A stretch of 64,000 nt of DNA from NCBI RefSeq assembly GCF_002160495.1, contig NZ_NFKR01000002.1, forward strand, positions 93,943 to 157,942, read 5' to 3'. Of the stretch, positions 9,917 through 17,588 are shown one piece after another; position 1 is the first letter of the stretch; every line of letters starts with the position of its first letter. The translations under genes were made by a program, and so were the position numbers. The stretch is from Erysipelatoclostridium sp. An173 (GTDB lineage Bacteria; Bacillota_I; Bacilli_A; Erysipelotrichales; Coprobacillaceae). The notes under the pieces were generated by a model, which had not been told where the DNA came from, ran no database searches, and saw nothing but the letters and a program-made list of their open reading frames with translations.

Positions 9917-9990
9917 ATATAACACCTCTATTTCTACTTATAAAATAGCAAAAAAAGTATAAAAATGATGTTAGGTATTTAGTTGAAGAA

Positions 9991-10032
9991 TTAAGATTAT
10001 ATAAAAATTTTTTCATCTTTATACAATCTTAA
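9991..10032. promoter_or_regulatory. Inverted repeat upstream of the trkH/ktrB gene
   Basis: Arms 9991-10005 (ttaagattatataaa) and 10018-10032 are complementary apart from one mismatch, around a 12-base A/T loop. The repeat lies about 100 bases upstream of the potassium transporter start and could be an operator or an RNA hairpin. No regulator can be assigned from sequence. Confidence 0.35.
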
Positions 10033-10130
10033 TATTAACCAGATAATCTTTATTTTATATTTATAATTAATCAAGTATATTAGTTATAAAGAATAAGGAT
10101 AATAGGGGGGGATGTCTAATTAAGGAGAAA

Positions 10131-11450
10131 TTGACAGAAAAGCTGTTGCATAGTTATTCACCGATGAAGATAATATTTTTAGGTTTTTGTTTAATTATTT
10201 TTATTGGAACAGTTTTACTTAGTTTACCAGTTTCTTTAAAGGAAGGTAAAGAAATTTCAGTTTTGACATCTTTTTTTACGGCTACTTCAGCAACTTGTGT
10301 TACTGGTTTGATTAGAGTAGATACTTATAGTCATTGGAGCTGGTTTGGTCAGTTTGTAATTATTTCTTTGATACAAATTGGTGGGATTGGTTTTATGACC
10401 TTATGTATTTATATTTTAACTTTAGCAAAAAAGAAAATCGGAATTATTTCACGTTCAATCATGCAAAATTCTATTTCTTCACCACAAGTTGGTGGGATAG
10501 TTAAAATAACTAAATTCATTATTGGGGGCACTTTTATAATTGAAGCAATTGGGGCTTTTTTATTATCATTAGTATTTTGCCCACGATTTGGATTTTTAAA
10601 AGGAATCTGGTTTTCAATTTTCCATAGTATTTCGGCATTTTGTAATGCTGGATTTGATCTTATGGGAACTATTGAACCCTTTAATTCACTTATTTCGTAT
10701 CAAGATAGCTGGTATGTAAATTTGATTATTATGTCATTAATTGTAATTGGTGGTTTAGGTTTTTTAGTATGGCGTGATATTGTTGATAGTCACTTTAACT
10801 TTAAAAAAATGCGCTTGCATACTAAATTAGTAATCACTGTTACTTTAATTTTGATTTTTGGTGGAACTTTTGTTATTTATTTGTGTGAACAAGGAAATGC
10901 AACAGTATTAGAATCAATGTTCCAGTCAGTTACCGCTCGTACAGCTGGATTTAATAGTATTGATTTATCAAAAATTAGAGAAAGTACACAAATGATTTTA
11001 GTAATTTTAATGTTTATCGGTGGTTCATCTGGATCAACTGCAGGTGGGATTAAAACAACAACTATTGCAGTATTATTAGTTAATATCTTTAATTTATTTA
11101 AACAAAGAAAAGCAGTCGAAGTATTTCATCGTCGCATTGGTGATGAAATAATTAGAACTGCTAGCTGTGTATTAATGGCATATTTAGTTTTTACAGTAAC
11201 AGTTGGTTTGATTATTTGTCAAATTGACAATGTTCCATTTGTTTCCGCATTGTTTGAAAGTGTTTCAGCAATGGCAACAGTTGGATTAACAGTTGGAATA
11301 ACTACGCAGTTAAGTGCTTTTTCACAGATACTATTAGCAATATTGATGATTATTGGTCGCGTTGGTTCGGTAACTTTTTTACTTGCTTTTGCTTCTAATC
11401 GAACTTTACCAATTGCCAAAGCACCAGCCGAAAAAATTCAAATAGGATAA
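10131..11450 (+). CDS. TrkH/KtrB-family K+ uptake channel subunit
   Basis: 439 residues, eight-plus membrane helices in four M1-P-M2 repeats. The four selectivity-filter loops are visible (ATCVTGL, AFCNAGFD, ARTAGFN, ATVGLTVG). Forms the membrane pore of a Ktr/Trk system gated by the RCK protein encoded next. I chose a TTG start at 10131 because AAGGAG lies just upstream; the spacing is short, and the next ATG (10164) has no binding site and would trim the N-terminus before helix 1. An ATG at 10112 is followed after three codons by a stop. Followed 12 bases later by trkA. Confidence 0.9.
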   Translation: MTEKLLHSYSPMKIIFLGFCLIIFIGTVLLSLPVSLKEGKEISVLTSFFTATSATCVTGLIRVDTYSHWSWFGQFVIISLIQIGGIGFMTLCIYILTLAKKKIGIISRSIMQNSISSPQVGGIVKITKFIIGGTFIIEAIGAFLLSLVFCPRFGFLKGIWFSIFHSISAFCNAGFDLMGTIEPFNSLISYQDSWYVNLIIMSLIVIGGLGFLVWRDIVDSHFNFKKMRLHTKLVITVTLILIFGGTFVIYLCEQGNATVLESMFQSVTARTAGFNSIDLSKIRESTQMILVILMFIGGSSGSTAGGIKTTTIAVLLVNIFNLFKQRKAVEVFHRRIGDEIIRTASCVLMAYLVFTVTVGLIICQIDNVPFVSALFESVSAMATVGLTVGITTQLSAFSQILLAILMIIGRVGSVTFLLAFASNRTLPIAKAPAEKIQIG

Positions 11451-11462
11451 TATGGAGGAATT

Positions 11463-12107
11463 ATGAAATCAGTTTTAGTAATTGGATTAGGACGTTTTGG
11501 ACGTCATTTATCAAGAAAGTTTATTGATGAAGGTAATGCAGTATTAGCGATTGAAAAGGATGAAACAAGAGCTGATAATGCAGTTAATATTGTAAATGAA
11601 ATTCAAATAGGTGATGCAACTAATGAAGATTTTATAGAATCTTTAGGTGTTAATAATTTTGATATTTGTGTTGTAGCAATTGGTGATAATTTCCAAACAG
11701 CATTAGAAATTACAGTATTATTAAAAGATTATGGAGCTCAGTTTGTTATTGCACGTGCTAATCGTGAAGTTCATCGTAAGTTATTATTACGTAATGGTGC
11801 TGATTATGTTGTTTATGCTGAAAAAGAGATTGCTGAACGAATTGCAATCAAATATGGTTCTAAAAATATTTTTGATTATGTGGAATTATCTTCTGATATT
11901 GCAATTTATGAAATTAGGATTCCAAACAGCTGGCTAGGTAAAACAATCGTTGAAAAAGCAGTTCGAACTCGCTATCATGTTAGTATTTTAGCAACTAAAA
12001 AAGATGGTAAGATTTATCCATTGCCGCAACCAACTCATGTTTTTAAACCCGATGAAACACTAATTGTTATGGGAACAGCAAAATCAATTAAAGAAATTAC
12101 GCGCTAG
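11463..12107 (+). CDS. TrkA/KtrA-family RCK subunit of K+ uptake
   Basis: 214 residues: an N-terminal Rossmann RCK_N domain with GLGRFGRHL and an acidic beta-2 end (IEKDETRAD), then an RCK_C domain from about residue 135. The cytoplasmic ring binds nucleotides (ATP/ADP, NAD) and, in Ktr proteins of Firmicutes, c-di-AMP at RCK_C. It gates the channel encoded just upstream. Single-unit length (about 215) marks the KtrA type rather than the double-length TrkA of proteobacteria. Confidence 0.93.
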   Translation: MKSVLVIGLGRFGRHLSRKFIDEGNAVLAIEKDETRADNAVNIVNEIQIGDATNEDFIESLGVNNFDICVVAIGDNFQTALEITVLLKDYGAQFVIARANREVHRKLLLRNGADYVVYAEKEIAERIAIKYGSKNIFDYVELSSDIAIYEIRIPNSWLGKTIVEKAVRTRYHVSILATKKDGKIYPLPQPTHVFKPDETLIVMGTAKSIKEITR

Positions 12108-12145
12108 TAAAAATGTGTTATAATATTAACCATAAAGGGGTTAAT
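12097..12145 (+). promoter_or_regulatory. Possible promoter and SD hairpin before the kdpD-like gene
   Basis: TTACGC at 12097-12102, 16-base spacer, TATAAT at 12119-12124. Directly after it attaacc (12125-12131) can pair with ggttaat (12139-12145), placing the AAGGGG ribosome site in the loop and stem. A kinase promoter inside the trkA end would let kdpDE be expressed apart from trkHA. Confidence 0.45.
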
Positions 12146-12147
12146 TT

Positions 12148-14067
12148 ATGGATGTACAACAAGAACATGTTTTAATTTGTTTATCACCATCGATATATAA
12201 TCGTGATGTGATAAAAATGGCCGCAGCTGTCGCTAGAGATAATAAAGCAGTATTTACTGCTTTATTTGTTGAAACGCCTGATAATTCAAAAATAAGTAAA
12301 GAAGATCGTGAACAATTGCAGGCTAATATTGACTTAGCTAGACAATTAGGGGCTAATATCGAAACGGCATTTGGTGAAGATATTGTTTATCAAATTAATG
12401 AATTTTGTCATAACTCACAAGTTACCAAAGTATTTATTGGTTATAGTCAAAGAAAAAAATGGCGAATCTCATATAATGCTTTAGATAAACAAATATTAGA
12501 AACATTATGTGACTTAGATGTCAATGTTGTTTATCACCAAAGTGGCGAATCAAAAAAAAGTAATAAAAAGAAAAAAGAATTTATTTATAAAACTAGTGAC
12601 TTTTTAATTTCAATTCTAGTTCTTTTACTGGCAACAGCAATTGGAATGTTATTTCACTGGTTAGGTTTTAGTGAAGCTAATACTATTACTATTTATATTT
12701 TAGGAGTTTTGATTATTGCTGTATCAACTTCTAATCGAATATTTAGTTTAGTATCATCAATTTTAAGTGTTTTGATTTTTAATTTTATGTTTACTAATCC
12801 CCGCTTTACTTTTGCAGCTTATGGTTCTGGTTATCCGGTTACTTTTGCAATTATGCTTATTGCTGCTTTTATTACTAGTACTCTAGCGATTAGAATTAAA
12901 AAGCAGGCTAAACAATCAGCGCAATATGCTTATAGAACCAAAGTTTTATTAGAAACTAATCGTTTATTACAAAAAGAAAAAAGTATTGCCGGGATTAAAC
13001 AGACAACGGCTAAACAAATAATTAAATTATTAGAAATGCCGGTAATTATTTGTCAGGTTAATCAAGATAATCAAATTGAATATGAAAATTATGGAAATGA
13101 TAATATTGATGTTACTAATGATAAGCAGGTTTGTAAAAACGTTTTAGATGTATATCATAGTAAAAAAGCATATCAGGATGATAACTATTATTTACCAATA
13201 GTTAGTGCTAATGATATATATGGTGTTATTATTATTGTATTAAATGATAAGATCATTGATGCTTTTGAAAACAATCTTGTTTTATCAATAGTAGGTGAGT
13301 GCGCTCAGGCTTTAGAAAAAGAATTATTTAATAAAAAACGTGAAGAAGCTGCAATTGAAGCTAAAAATGAGCGATTACGAGCCAATTTATTACGTTCAAT
13401 TTCTCATGATTTAAGAACACCGTTAACTAGTATTTCTGGTAATGCCAGTGTTTTAATAAATGAATCTAAAAATCTTGATGATGAAAAAAAGCAGCAACTT
13501 TATGAAGTGATTTATGATGATTCATTATGGTTGATCAATCTAGTTGAAAATCTTTTAAGTGTAACCAGATTAGAAGATAGTACCGTTAGTTTACATTTAG
13601 AAACTGAATTGATTGAAGAAGTTATTAATGAAGCATTAAATCATATTAGTCGAAGAATTGAACAGCATCATCTAGTATTTATTAATAACGATGAATTTAT
13701 ATTAGCTAAAATTGATGCTAGATTAATAATTCAGGTAATTATTAATATTATTGATAATGCGATTAAATATACACCGGTTGGATCGACGATTGAAATTGAA
13801 GCGATAAAAAAAGATCATTTTGTTGAAATTCAGATTCGTGATAATGGACCGGGAATTAGTGACAGTGATAAAGAAAAACTATTTGAAATGTTCTATACGG
13901 TAAAACATAATACAAGTGATGCTAGACGTGGTTTAGGACTAGGTCTAGCCCTGTGTAAAACAATTATTATTGCCCATAATGGAACTATTACAGTAACTGA
14001 CAATCATCCAAAAGGAACTATCTTTAGTTTTACGTTACCAATTGAGGAGGTTGAAATTCATGAATAA
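12148..14067 (+). CDS. kdpD: KdpD-like sensor histidine kinase, lacking the N-terminal KdpD domain
   Basis: 639 residues, compared with about 890 in E. coli KdpD. Order: a universal-stress-protein domain (about 6-130), four membrane helices of DUF4118 (about 148-250), a GAF-like region (about 265-395), HisKA with H420 in SISHDLRTPLTSISG, and HATPase_c (IINIIDNAIKYT, DNGPGIS, GLGLGLALCK). The N-terminal KdpD nucleotide-binding domain with its Walker motifs is absent; the protein begins directly at the USP domain. KdpD senses K+ limitation and phosphorylates KdpE. Here the pair sits beside trkH/trkA, with no kdpABC in view, so it may regulate Ktr-type uptake. Overlaps kdpE by 8 bases. Confidence 0.9.
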   Translation: MDVQQEHVLICLSPSIYNRDVIKMAAAVARDNKAVFTALFVETPDNSKISKEDREQLQANIDLARQLGANIETAFGEDIVYQINEFCHNSQVTKVFIGYSQRKKWRISYNALDKQILETLCDLDVNVVYHQSGESKKSNKKKKEFIYKTSDFLISILVLLLATAIGMLFHWLGFSEANTITIYILGVLIIAVSTSNRIFSLVSSILSVLIFNFMFTNPRFTFAAYGSGYPVTFAIMLIAAFITSTLAIRIKKQAKQSAQYAYRTKVLLETNRLLQKEKSIAGIKQTTAKQIIKLLEMPVIICQVNQDNQIEYENYGNDNIDVTNDKQVCKNVLDVYHSKKAYQDDNYYLPIVSANDIYGVIIIVLNDKIIDAFENNLVLSIVGECAQALEKELFNKKREEAAIEAKNERLRANLLRSISHDLRTPLTSISGNASVLINESKNLDDEKKQQLYEVIYDDSLWLINLVENLLSVTRLEDSTVSLHLETELIEEVINEALNHISRRIEQHHLVFINNDEFILAKIDARLIIQVIINIIDNAIKYTPVGSTIEIEAIKKDHFVEIQIRDNGPGISDSDKEKLFEMFYTVKHNTSDARRGLGLGLALCKTIIIAHNGTITVTDNHPKGTIFSFTLPIEEVEIHE

Positions 14068-14758
14068 ACCAGTAATTTTAGTTGTTGAAGATGATAATGC
14101 AGTAAGAAATCTAATTGTTACAACATTAGAAACTCATGATTACAAATATCATACTTCCCAAACAGGGAAACAAGCGATTATTGAAACTGCTTCAAAAAAA
14201 CCTGATATTATGTTATTAGATTTAGGTTTGCCTGATATTGATGGAGTAGAAATAATTAAAAAAGTAAGAACCTGGACTAATATGCCAATCATCGTAATTA
14301 GTGCTCGTAGTGAAGATCATGATAAAATTGAAGCGCTAGATGCAGGAGCTGATGATTATTTAACCAAACCATTTTCAGTTGAGGAGCTATTGGCGCGATT
14401 AAGAGTTGTTTTAAGACGACTAAGTTATAATCAAAATCAGCCAGTTGAAAGCAGTGAGTTTGTTAATGGTGATTTAAGAATTGATTATGCTAGTGGTTGT
14501 GCTTATTTAAAAGATAAAGAACTGCATTTAACACCAATTGAATATAAGTTATTATGCTTGCTTTCTAAAAATGTTGGAAAAGTATTGACTCATACTTTTA
14601 TTACTAAAGAAATATGGGGGAATACTTTGGAAAGTGATGTTGCTTCCCTGCGGGTATTTATGGCAACACTTCGGAAAAAAATTGAAGCTAATCCTGCTAA
14701 GCCAAAATATATCCAGACTCATGTTGGAGTAGGATATCGAATGCTTAGAATTGAATAA
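14060..14758 (+). CDS. kdpE: KdpE-like response regulator (OmpR/PhoB class)
   Basis: 232 residues from the ATG at 14060, preceded by GAGGAGG inside the kinase gene. Receiver domain with acidic pocket EDD (10-12), phospho-acceptor D54 in MLLDLGLPD, and the conserved Lys in LTKPF; C-terminal winged helix with LTPIEYKLLCLL and VGVGYRM. Partner of the overlapping kinase. Likely targets are K+ uptake genes; none can be proven from this window. Confidence 0.92.
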   Translation: MNKPVILVVEDDNAVRNLIVTTLETHDYKYHTSQTGKQAIIETASKKPDIMLLDLGLPDIDGVEIIKKVRTWTNMPIIVISARSEDHDKIEALDAGADDYLTKPFSVEELLARLRVVLRRLSYNQNQPVESSEFVNGDLRIDYASGCAYLKDKELHLTPIEYKLLCLLSKNVGKVLTHTFITKEIWGNTLESDVASLRVFMATLRKKIEANPAKPKYIQTHVGVGYRMLRIE

Positions 14759-14785
14759 TAAGTATATTATTTTTAATATCATATA

Positions 14786-14808
14786 AAAAACGCCATTTTG
14801 GCGTTTTT
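14786..14808. terminator. Bidirectional terminator after kdpE
   Basis: Perfect 10-bp stem aaaaacgcca / tggcgttttt (14786-14795, 14799-14808) with a 3-base loop; T-run in either direction. The rest of the gap to 14987 shows nothing I can name. Confidence 0.85.
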
Positions 14809-14986
14809 CGTTATCTGATTGAAAATTGATTTAGGTGAAAATAATAAGTATATCAGTCGGACGTTTTTTATTCATAGTACCATTATATTTTAGATAGATA
14901 TTTATATTTGTGATTTTCTTCGCCGGAGTATAGTTGTTTTTTGCTTGACAATTTAATCATTTTGATGATATTTGTTTTTTAATTTT

Positions 14987-16333
14987 TTATTTAATATTAT
15001 TTTTATCTCTTAAGAATCTTTTTAAAAAGAATGCTAAAAAATAAGGAAAAGTATAGAAATAATCATTAAATCCAATATTTTTATTAGCAAACTTGATTCC
15101 GTAATGAATATCTGAATATTTCTGGTCTTTAATTAATTTATTAAGTGATGTTGTAGCTTGATCATTTGCTTTTACTTCGACAGGAATAAGAGAGTTTCTA
15201 TCTCGTATCATGAAATCCATCTCAATGGTACTTTTTTCATTTTTATAAAAATAAAGCTTATATCCCTGTTTAACAAGAATTTCTGATATGATATTTTCAT
15301 ATATTGCCCCTTTATAGGTATTAAAGTTTTTATTGTAACGAAGATCTTCTTGAACTTCTTCATCGAGGGATCCAATCAATAATCCTGTATCGCCAAAGTA
15401 TAATTTATAATTGTCGGGATTGTAGTTTCCTTTTAATGGCAGTTCTGGAAGTCCCATGCAATAACAAACATTTACGATACCCGCATTGGATAGCCAATCT
15501 ACAACTCCTACATAATCTCTATTTCTAGCATTTTTCTTTATCTTAGAGATTTTAAATTTTTTGTTGTCACTACCTAAAAATATAGGGAATTTTCTGTATA
15601 TATCTAGGATTCTTCCTTTGTCTAGGCCGCCTGCATATTTAGTAATATCTTCTTCATAATCTAATAATAATTGTTTTTGTAATTGAAGCGTCCCACTATA
15701 ATTTTTTTGGGTCACAAAAGTAAAAACAACTTTTGGCATGCCGCCTAATACCATGTATTCTCTAAAATTATCTAGAAGAATATTATATTCTAATGTTGAT
15801 AATGGTTGAATATTCAGCATTTTTTTATAGAAACTTTCAATCTGCTCATCTTTATAACCTTTTGCCCATAAATATTCTTCAAAATCTAAGGAATACATTT
15901 CATAGTCTTGTTTATATCCAACACTGTTTGATTCTATTTCTTGATAATTAATTCCCATCAGTGAACCAGAACAAATAACATCATATCGTCCATCTATTTG
16001 AAAAGATTTTAAGCTTGTCGCACAGTTGATGCAGTCTTGTATTTCGTCAAAGAAAAACAATGTTTCGTTTTCGATGAATTGAAATTCAGGATTAATAAGA
16101 GAAATATTTCTTATTATCGTATCTACATCAAAACCATCATCAAATATAGTTTTATATTGTTTTTGAAGAACAAAATTGATTTCAATAATTGATTTATAAT
16201 GATTTTTAGCAAAATGTTCTATAGCTTCAGTTTTACCTATTTGCCTAGCACCTTTTATAATTAAAGGATATCTATTATCTGTTTTTTTCCAATTTTCTAG
16301 AATCTTATCAACTTTACGTCTTAATCGCTCCAT
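14987..16333 (-). CDS. AAA+ ATPase with C-terminal DUF4143 domain
   Basis: 448 residues. Walker A is IIKGARQIGKTEAIE (about 25-39), Walker B FFFDEIQDC (about 112-120), and a sensor-like SGSLMG follows. The C-terminal half is the DUF4143 domain with PD-(D/E)XK-like residues (IEMDFMIRD...LIPVEVKAND, about 365-390). These genes are widespread and mobile in gut bacteria; their role is unknown, though transposon-like or defence-related roles are often suggested. A good SD (AGAGGTG) precedes the start. It points away from the tandem repeats just upstream, which may control it. Confidence 0.88.
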   Translation of the reverse strand: MERLRRKVDKILENWKKTDNRYPLIIKGARQIGKTEAIEHFAKNHYKSIIEINFVLQKQYKTIFDDGFDVDTIIRNISLINPEFQFIENETLFFFDEIQDCINCATSLKSFQIDGRYDVICSGSLMGINYQEIESNSVGYKQDYEMYSLDFEEYLWAKGYKDEQIESFYKKMLNIQPLSTLEYNILLDNFREYMVLGGMPKVVFTFVTQKNYSGTLQLQKQLLLDYEEDITKYAGGLDKGRILDIYRKFPIFLGSDNKKFKISKIKKNARNRDYVGVVDWLSNAGIVNVCYCMGLPELPLKGNYNPDNYKLYFGDTGLLIGSLDEEVQEDLRYNKNFNTYKGAIYENIISEILVKQGYKLYFYKNEKSTIEMDFMIRDRNSLIPVEVKANDQATTSLNKLIKDQKYSDIHYGIKFANKNIGFNDYFYTFPYFLAFFLKRFLRDKNNIK

Positions 16334-16368
16334 ATTATCACCTCTTGTTTGTTACAAATTTCTCTTAT

Positions 16369-16497
16369 CACAAAATTCCGAAAGATTATAGTGTTATTAA
16401 ACACATTTTTCTCTATATTTAAAGTGTTATTTTCACATTTTTCTATAATTTTATAGATTATTCTACACATTTTTCCAATTTTTAATATTTTAGTCAA
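16369..16497. repeat. Tandem degenerate 32-bp repeats upstream of the DUF4143 ATPase
   Basis: The string CACATTTTTC recurs at 16402, 16434 and 16466, exactly 32 bases apart, and a weaker copy starts at 16369. The first two full units are preceded by GTGTTATT, and GTGTTATTAAACAC (16391-16404) is an inverted repeat. The block lies immediately upstream of the minus-strand ATPase start, where operators or a promoter would sit. Confidence 0.6.
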
Positions 16498-16531
16498 GAA
16501 ATGTATTTATATAAATATTGAAATTTAAAAC

Positions 16532-16560
16532 AATAGAGGGATAATGGTTATCCCTCTATT
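16532..16560 (-). terminator. Hairpin terminator at the end of the frameshifted gene
   Basis: Perfect 13-bp stem aatagagggataa / ttatccctctatt (16532-16544, 16548-16560), 3-base loop, followed on the minus strand by a T-rich tail. It overlaps the restored stop codon of the minus-strand gene. Confidence 0.75.
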
Positions 16561-16968
16561 CTATTAGATATAATTTTTCTTGATAAAGCATTTTTTCATT
16601 ATTGCTGTAACTACCAGTTAGAACATGTTTACCATTTATATAGTCACCATTAAAGCTAAATGATAAATCTCTATCTTTGTCAAAGCCAATTAAAGTTGCA
16701 TTAATGGTACTTAGTGGTGAACATTAGCACAAGTGATTTTTTCTAAAACTTTTAAAACGTTTAAAAAATTATTATCTGGATTATCAATATCTGTCCATTT
16801 ATCAAGGTTAATAGGTAAACACATTTGATCATCAATGATTATTAGTTCTTCAGGTGTTAATTTGTAAATAGATTTACATTGGTAAAAGACATCTAATATT
16901 TTTTGTTTTGATTTAGTTTTAAAAATTATTTTAGCATTTTCAATGTTATTAAGAGAATATTCTTTCAT
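16556..16968 (-). pseudogene. Frameshifted hypothetical gene
   Basis: Starts at the ATG 16968 (AAAGGAG upstream) and reads 85 codons to a stop at 16711-16713. From there an open reading frame in the -1 frame continues for about 50 more residues (STINATLIGFDKDRD...MLYQEKLYLIE) to a stop at 16556-16558, which coincides with a terminator hairpin. One missing base near 16713 would join them into a 137-residue protein. The product is soluble, Lys/Asn/Asp-rich and unrecognised. Either a real 1-base deletion or a sequencing error. The remaining gap (16333-16531) holds the tandem repeats and nothing else I can support. Confidence 0.6.
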
Positions 16969-17061
16969 AATTAAATTAACTCCTTTTAATATTAATTAAT
17001 AATTGATATGATAATTATATCATTTATTGGTAGTTTTTAAAAATGAAAGAGGGATTAAATT

Positions 17062-17541
17062 ATGAAGGAGTATCATTTGATTGAACCGATATATGATAAA
17101 GATTCAAAAATACTAATTTTAGGTTCTTTTCCATCGGTTAAATCACGCGAAGCTAACTTTTTTTATCATCATCCCCAAAATCGTTTTTGGCGTGTTTTAG
17201 CAGCTGTTTATCAAGATACTGTACCTGAGGAAATTGCTGATAAAAAGGCTTTTTTAAAACGCCATCAAATTGCTTTATGGGATGTTATAGCTAGCTGTAA
17301 TATTAAAGGCTCTAGTGATAGCAGTATTAGTGATGTTGAGGTTAATGATTTGAATATGATTATCGCTAATAGTTCAGTTAAACATATTTATACTAATGGT
17401 AATTTAGCTGATAAGTTATATCACCGTTATTTTGATGCGATTATTGATTTGCCGGTAACTAAATTACCATCAACTTCACCAGCTAATGCTGCTTATTCGT
17501 TAGATAAGTTATTAATATACTGGCGTGTAATAAATGAATAA
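17062..17541 (+). CDS. DNA-deoxyinosine glycosylase (uracil-DNA glycosylase superfamily)
   Basis: 159 residues. Motif 1 is LILGSFPSVKSREANFFYHHPQNRFW; motif 2 near the C-terminus is LPSTSPANAA. This matches the hypoxanthine/deoxyinosine glycosylases of the Mug/UDG fold. These enzymes excise deaminated adenine from DNA to start base-excision repair. Start supported by AGAGGG upstream. Forty-seven bases separate it from the MATE gene, so they may share a transcript. Confidence 0.88.
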   Translation: MKEYHLIEPIYDKDSKILILGSFPSVKSREANFFYHHPQNRFWRVLAAVYQDTVPEEIADKKAFLKRHQIALWDVIASCNIKGSSDSSISDVEVNDLNMIIANSSVKHIYTNGNLADKLYHRYFDAIIDLPVTKLPSTSPANAAYSLDKLLIYWRVINE

Positions 17542-17588
17542 GTTTGACTTTATTTTAACAAATAGCTATGATATTGGAAGGTGATGTT

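Noticed and set aside
9950..9966. Firm KdpE binding site call
   Set aside because: The T-rich match is striking only against memory of the E. coli box and is weak evidence in an A/T-rich genome; kept only as part of a hypothesis.
10112..10123. Four-codon ATG-TCT-AAT-TAA frame upstream of trkH, behind GGGGGG
   Set aside because: Could hint at a frameshifted longer trkH start, but the TTG at 10131 already gives a normal N-terminus; too little evidence.
16402..16497. CRISPR-like appearance of the 32-bp periodic repeats
   Set aside because: No spacers of distinct sequence and no palindromic repeat of CRISPR length; units are contiguous and A/T-rich.
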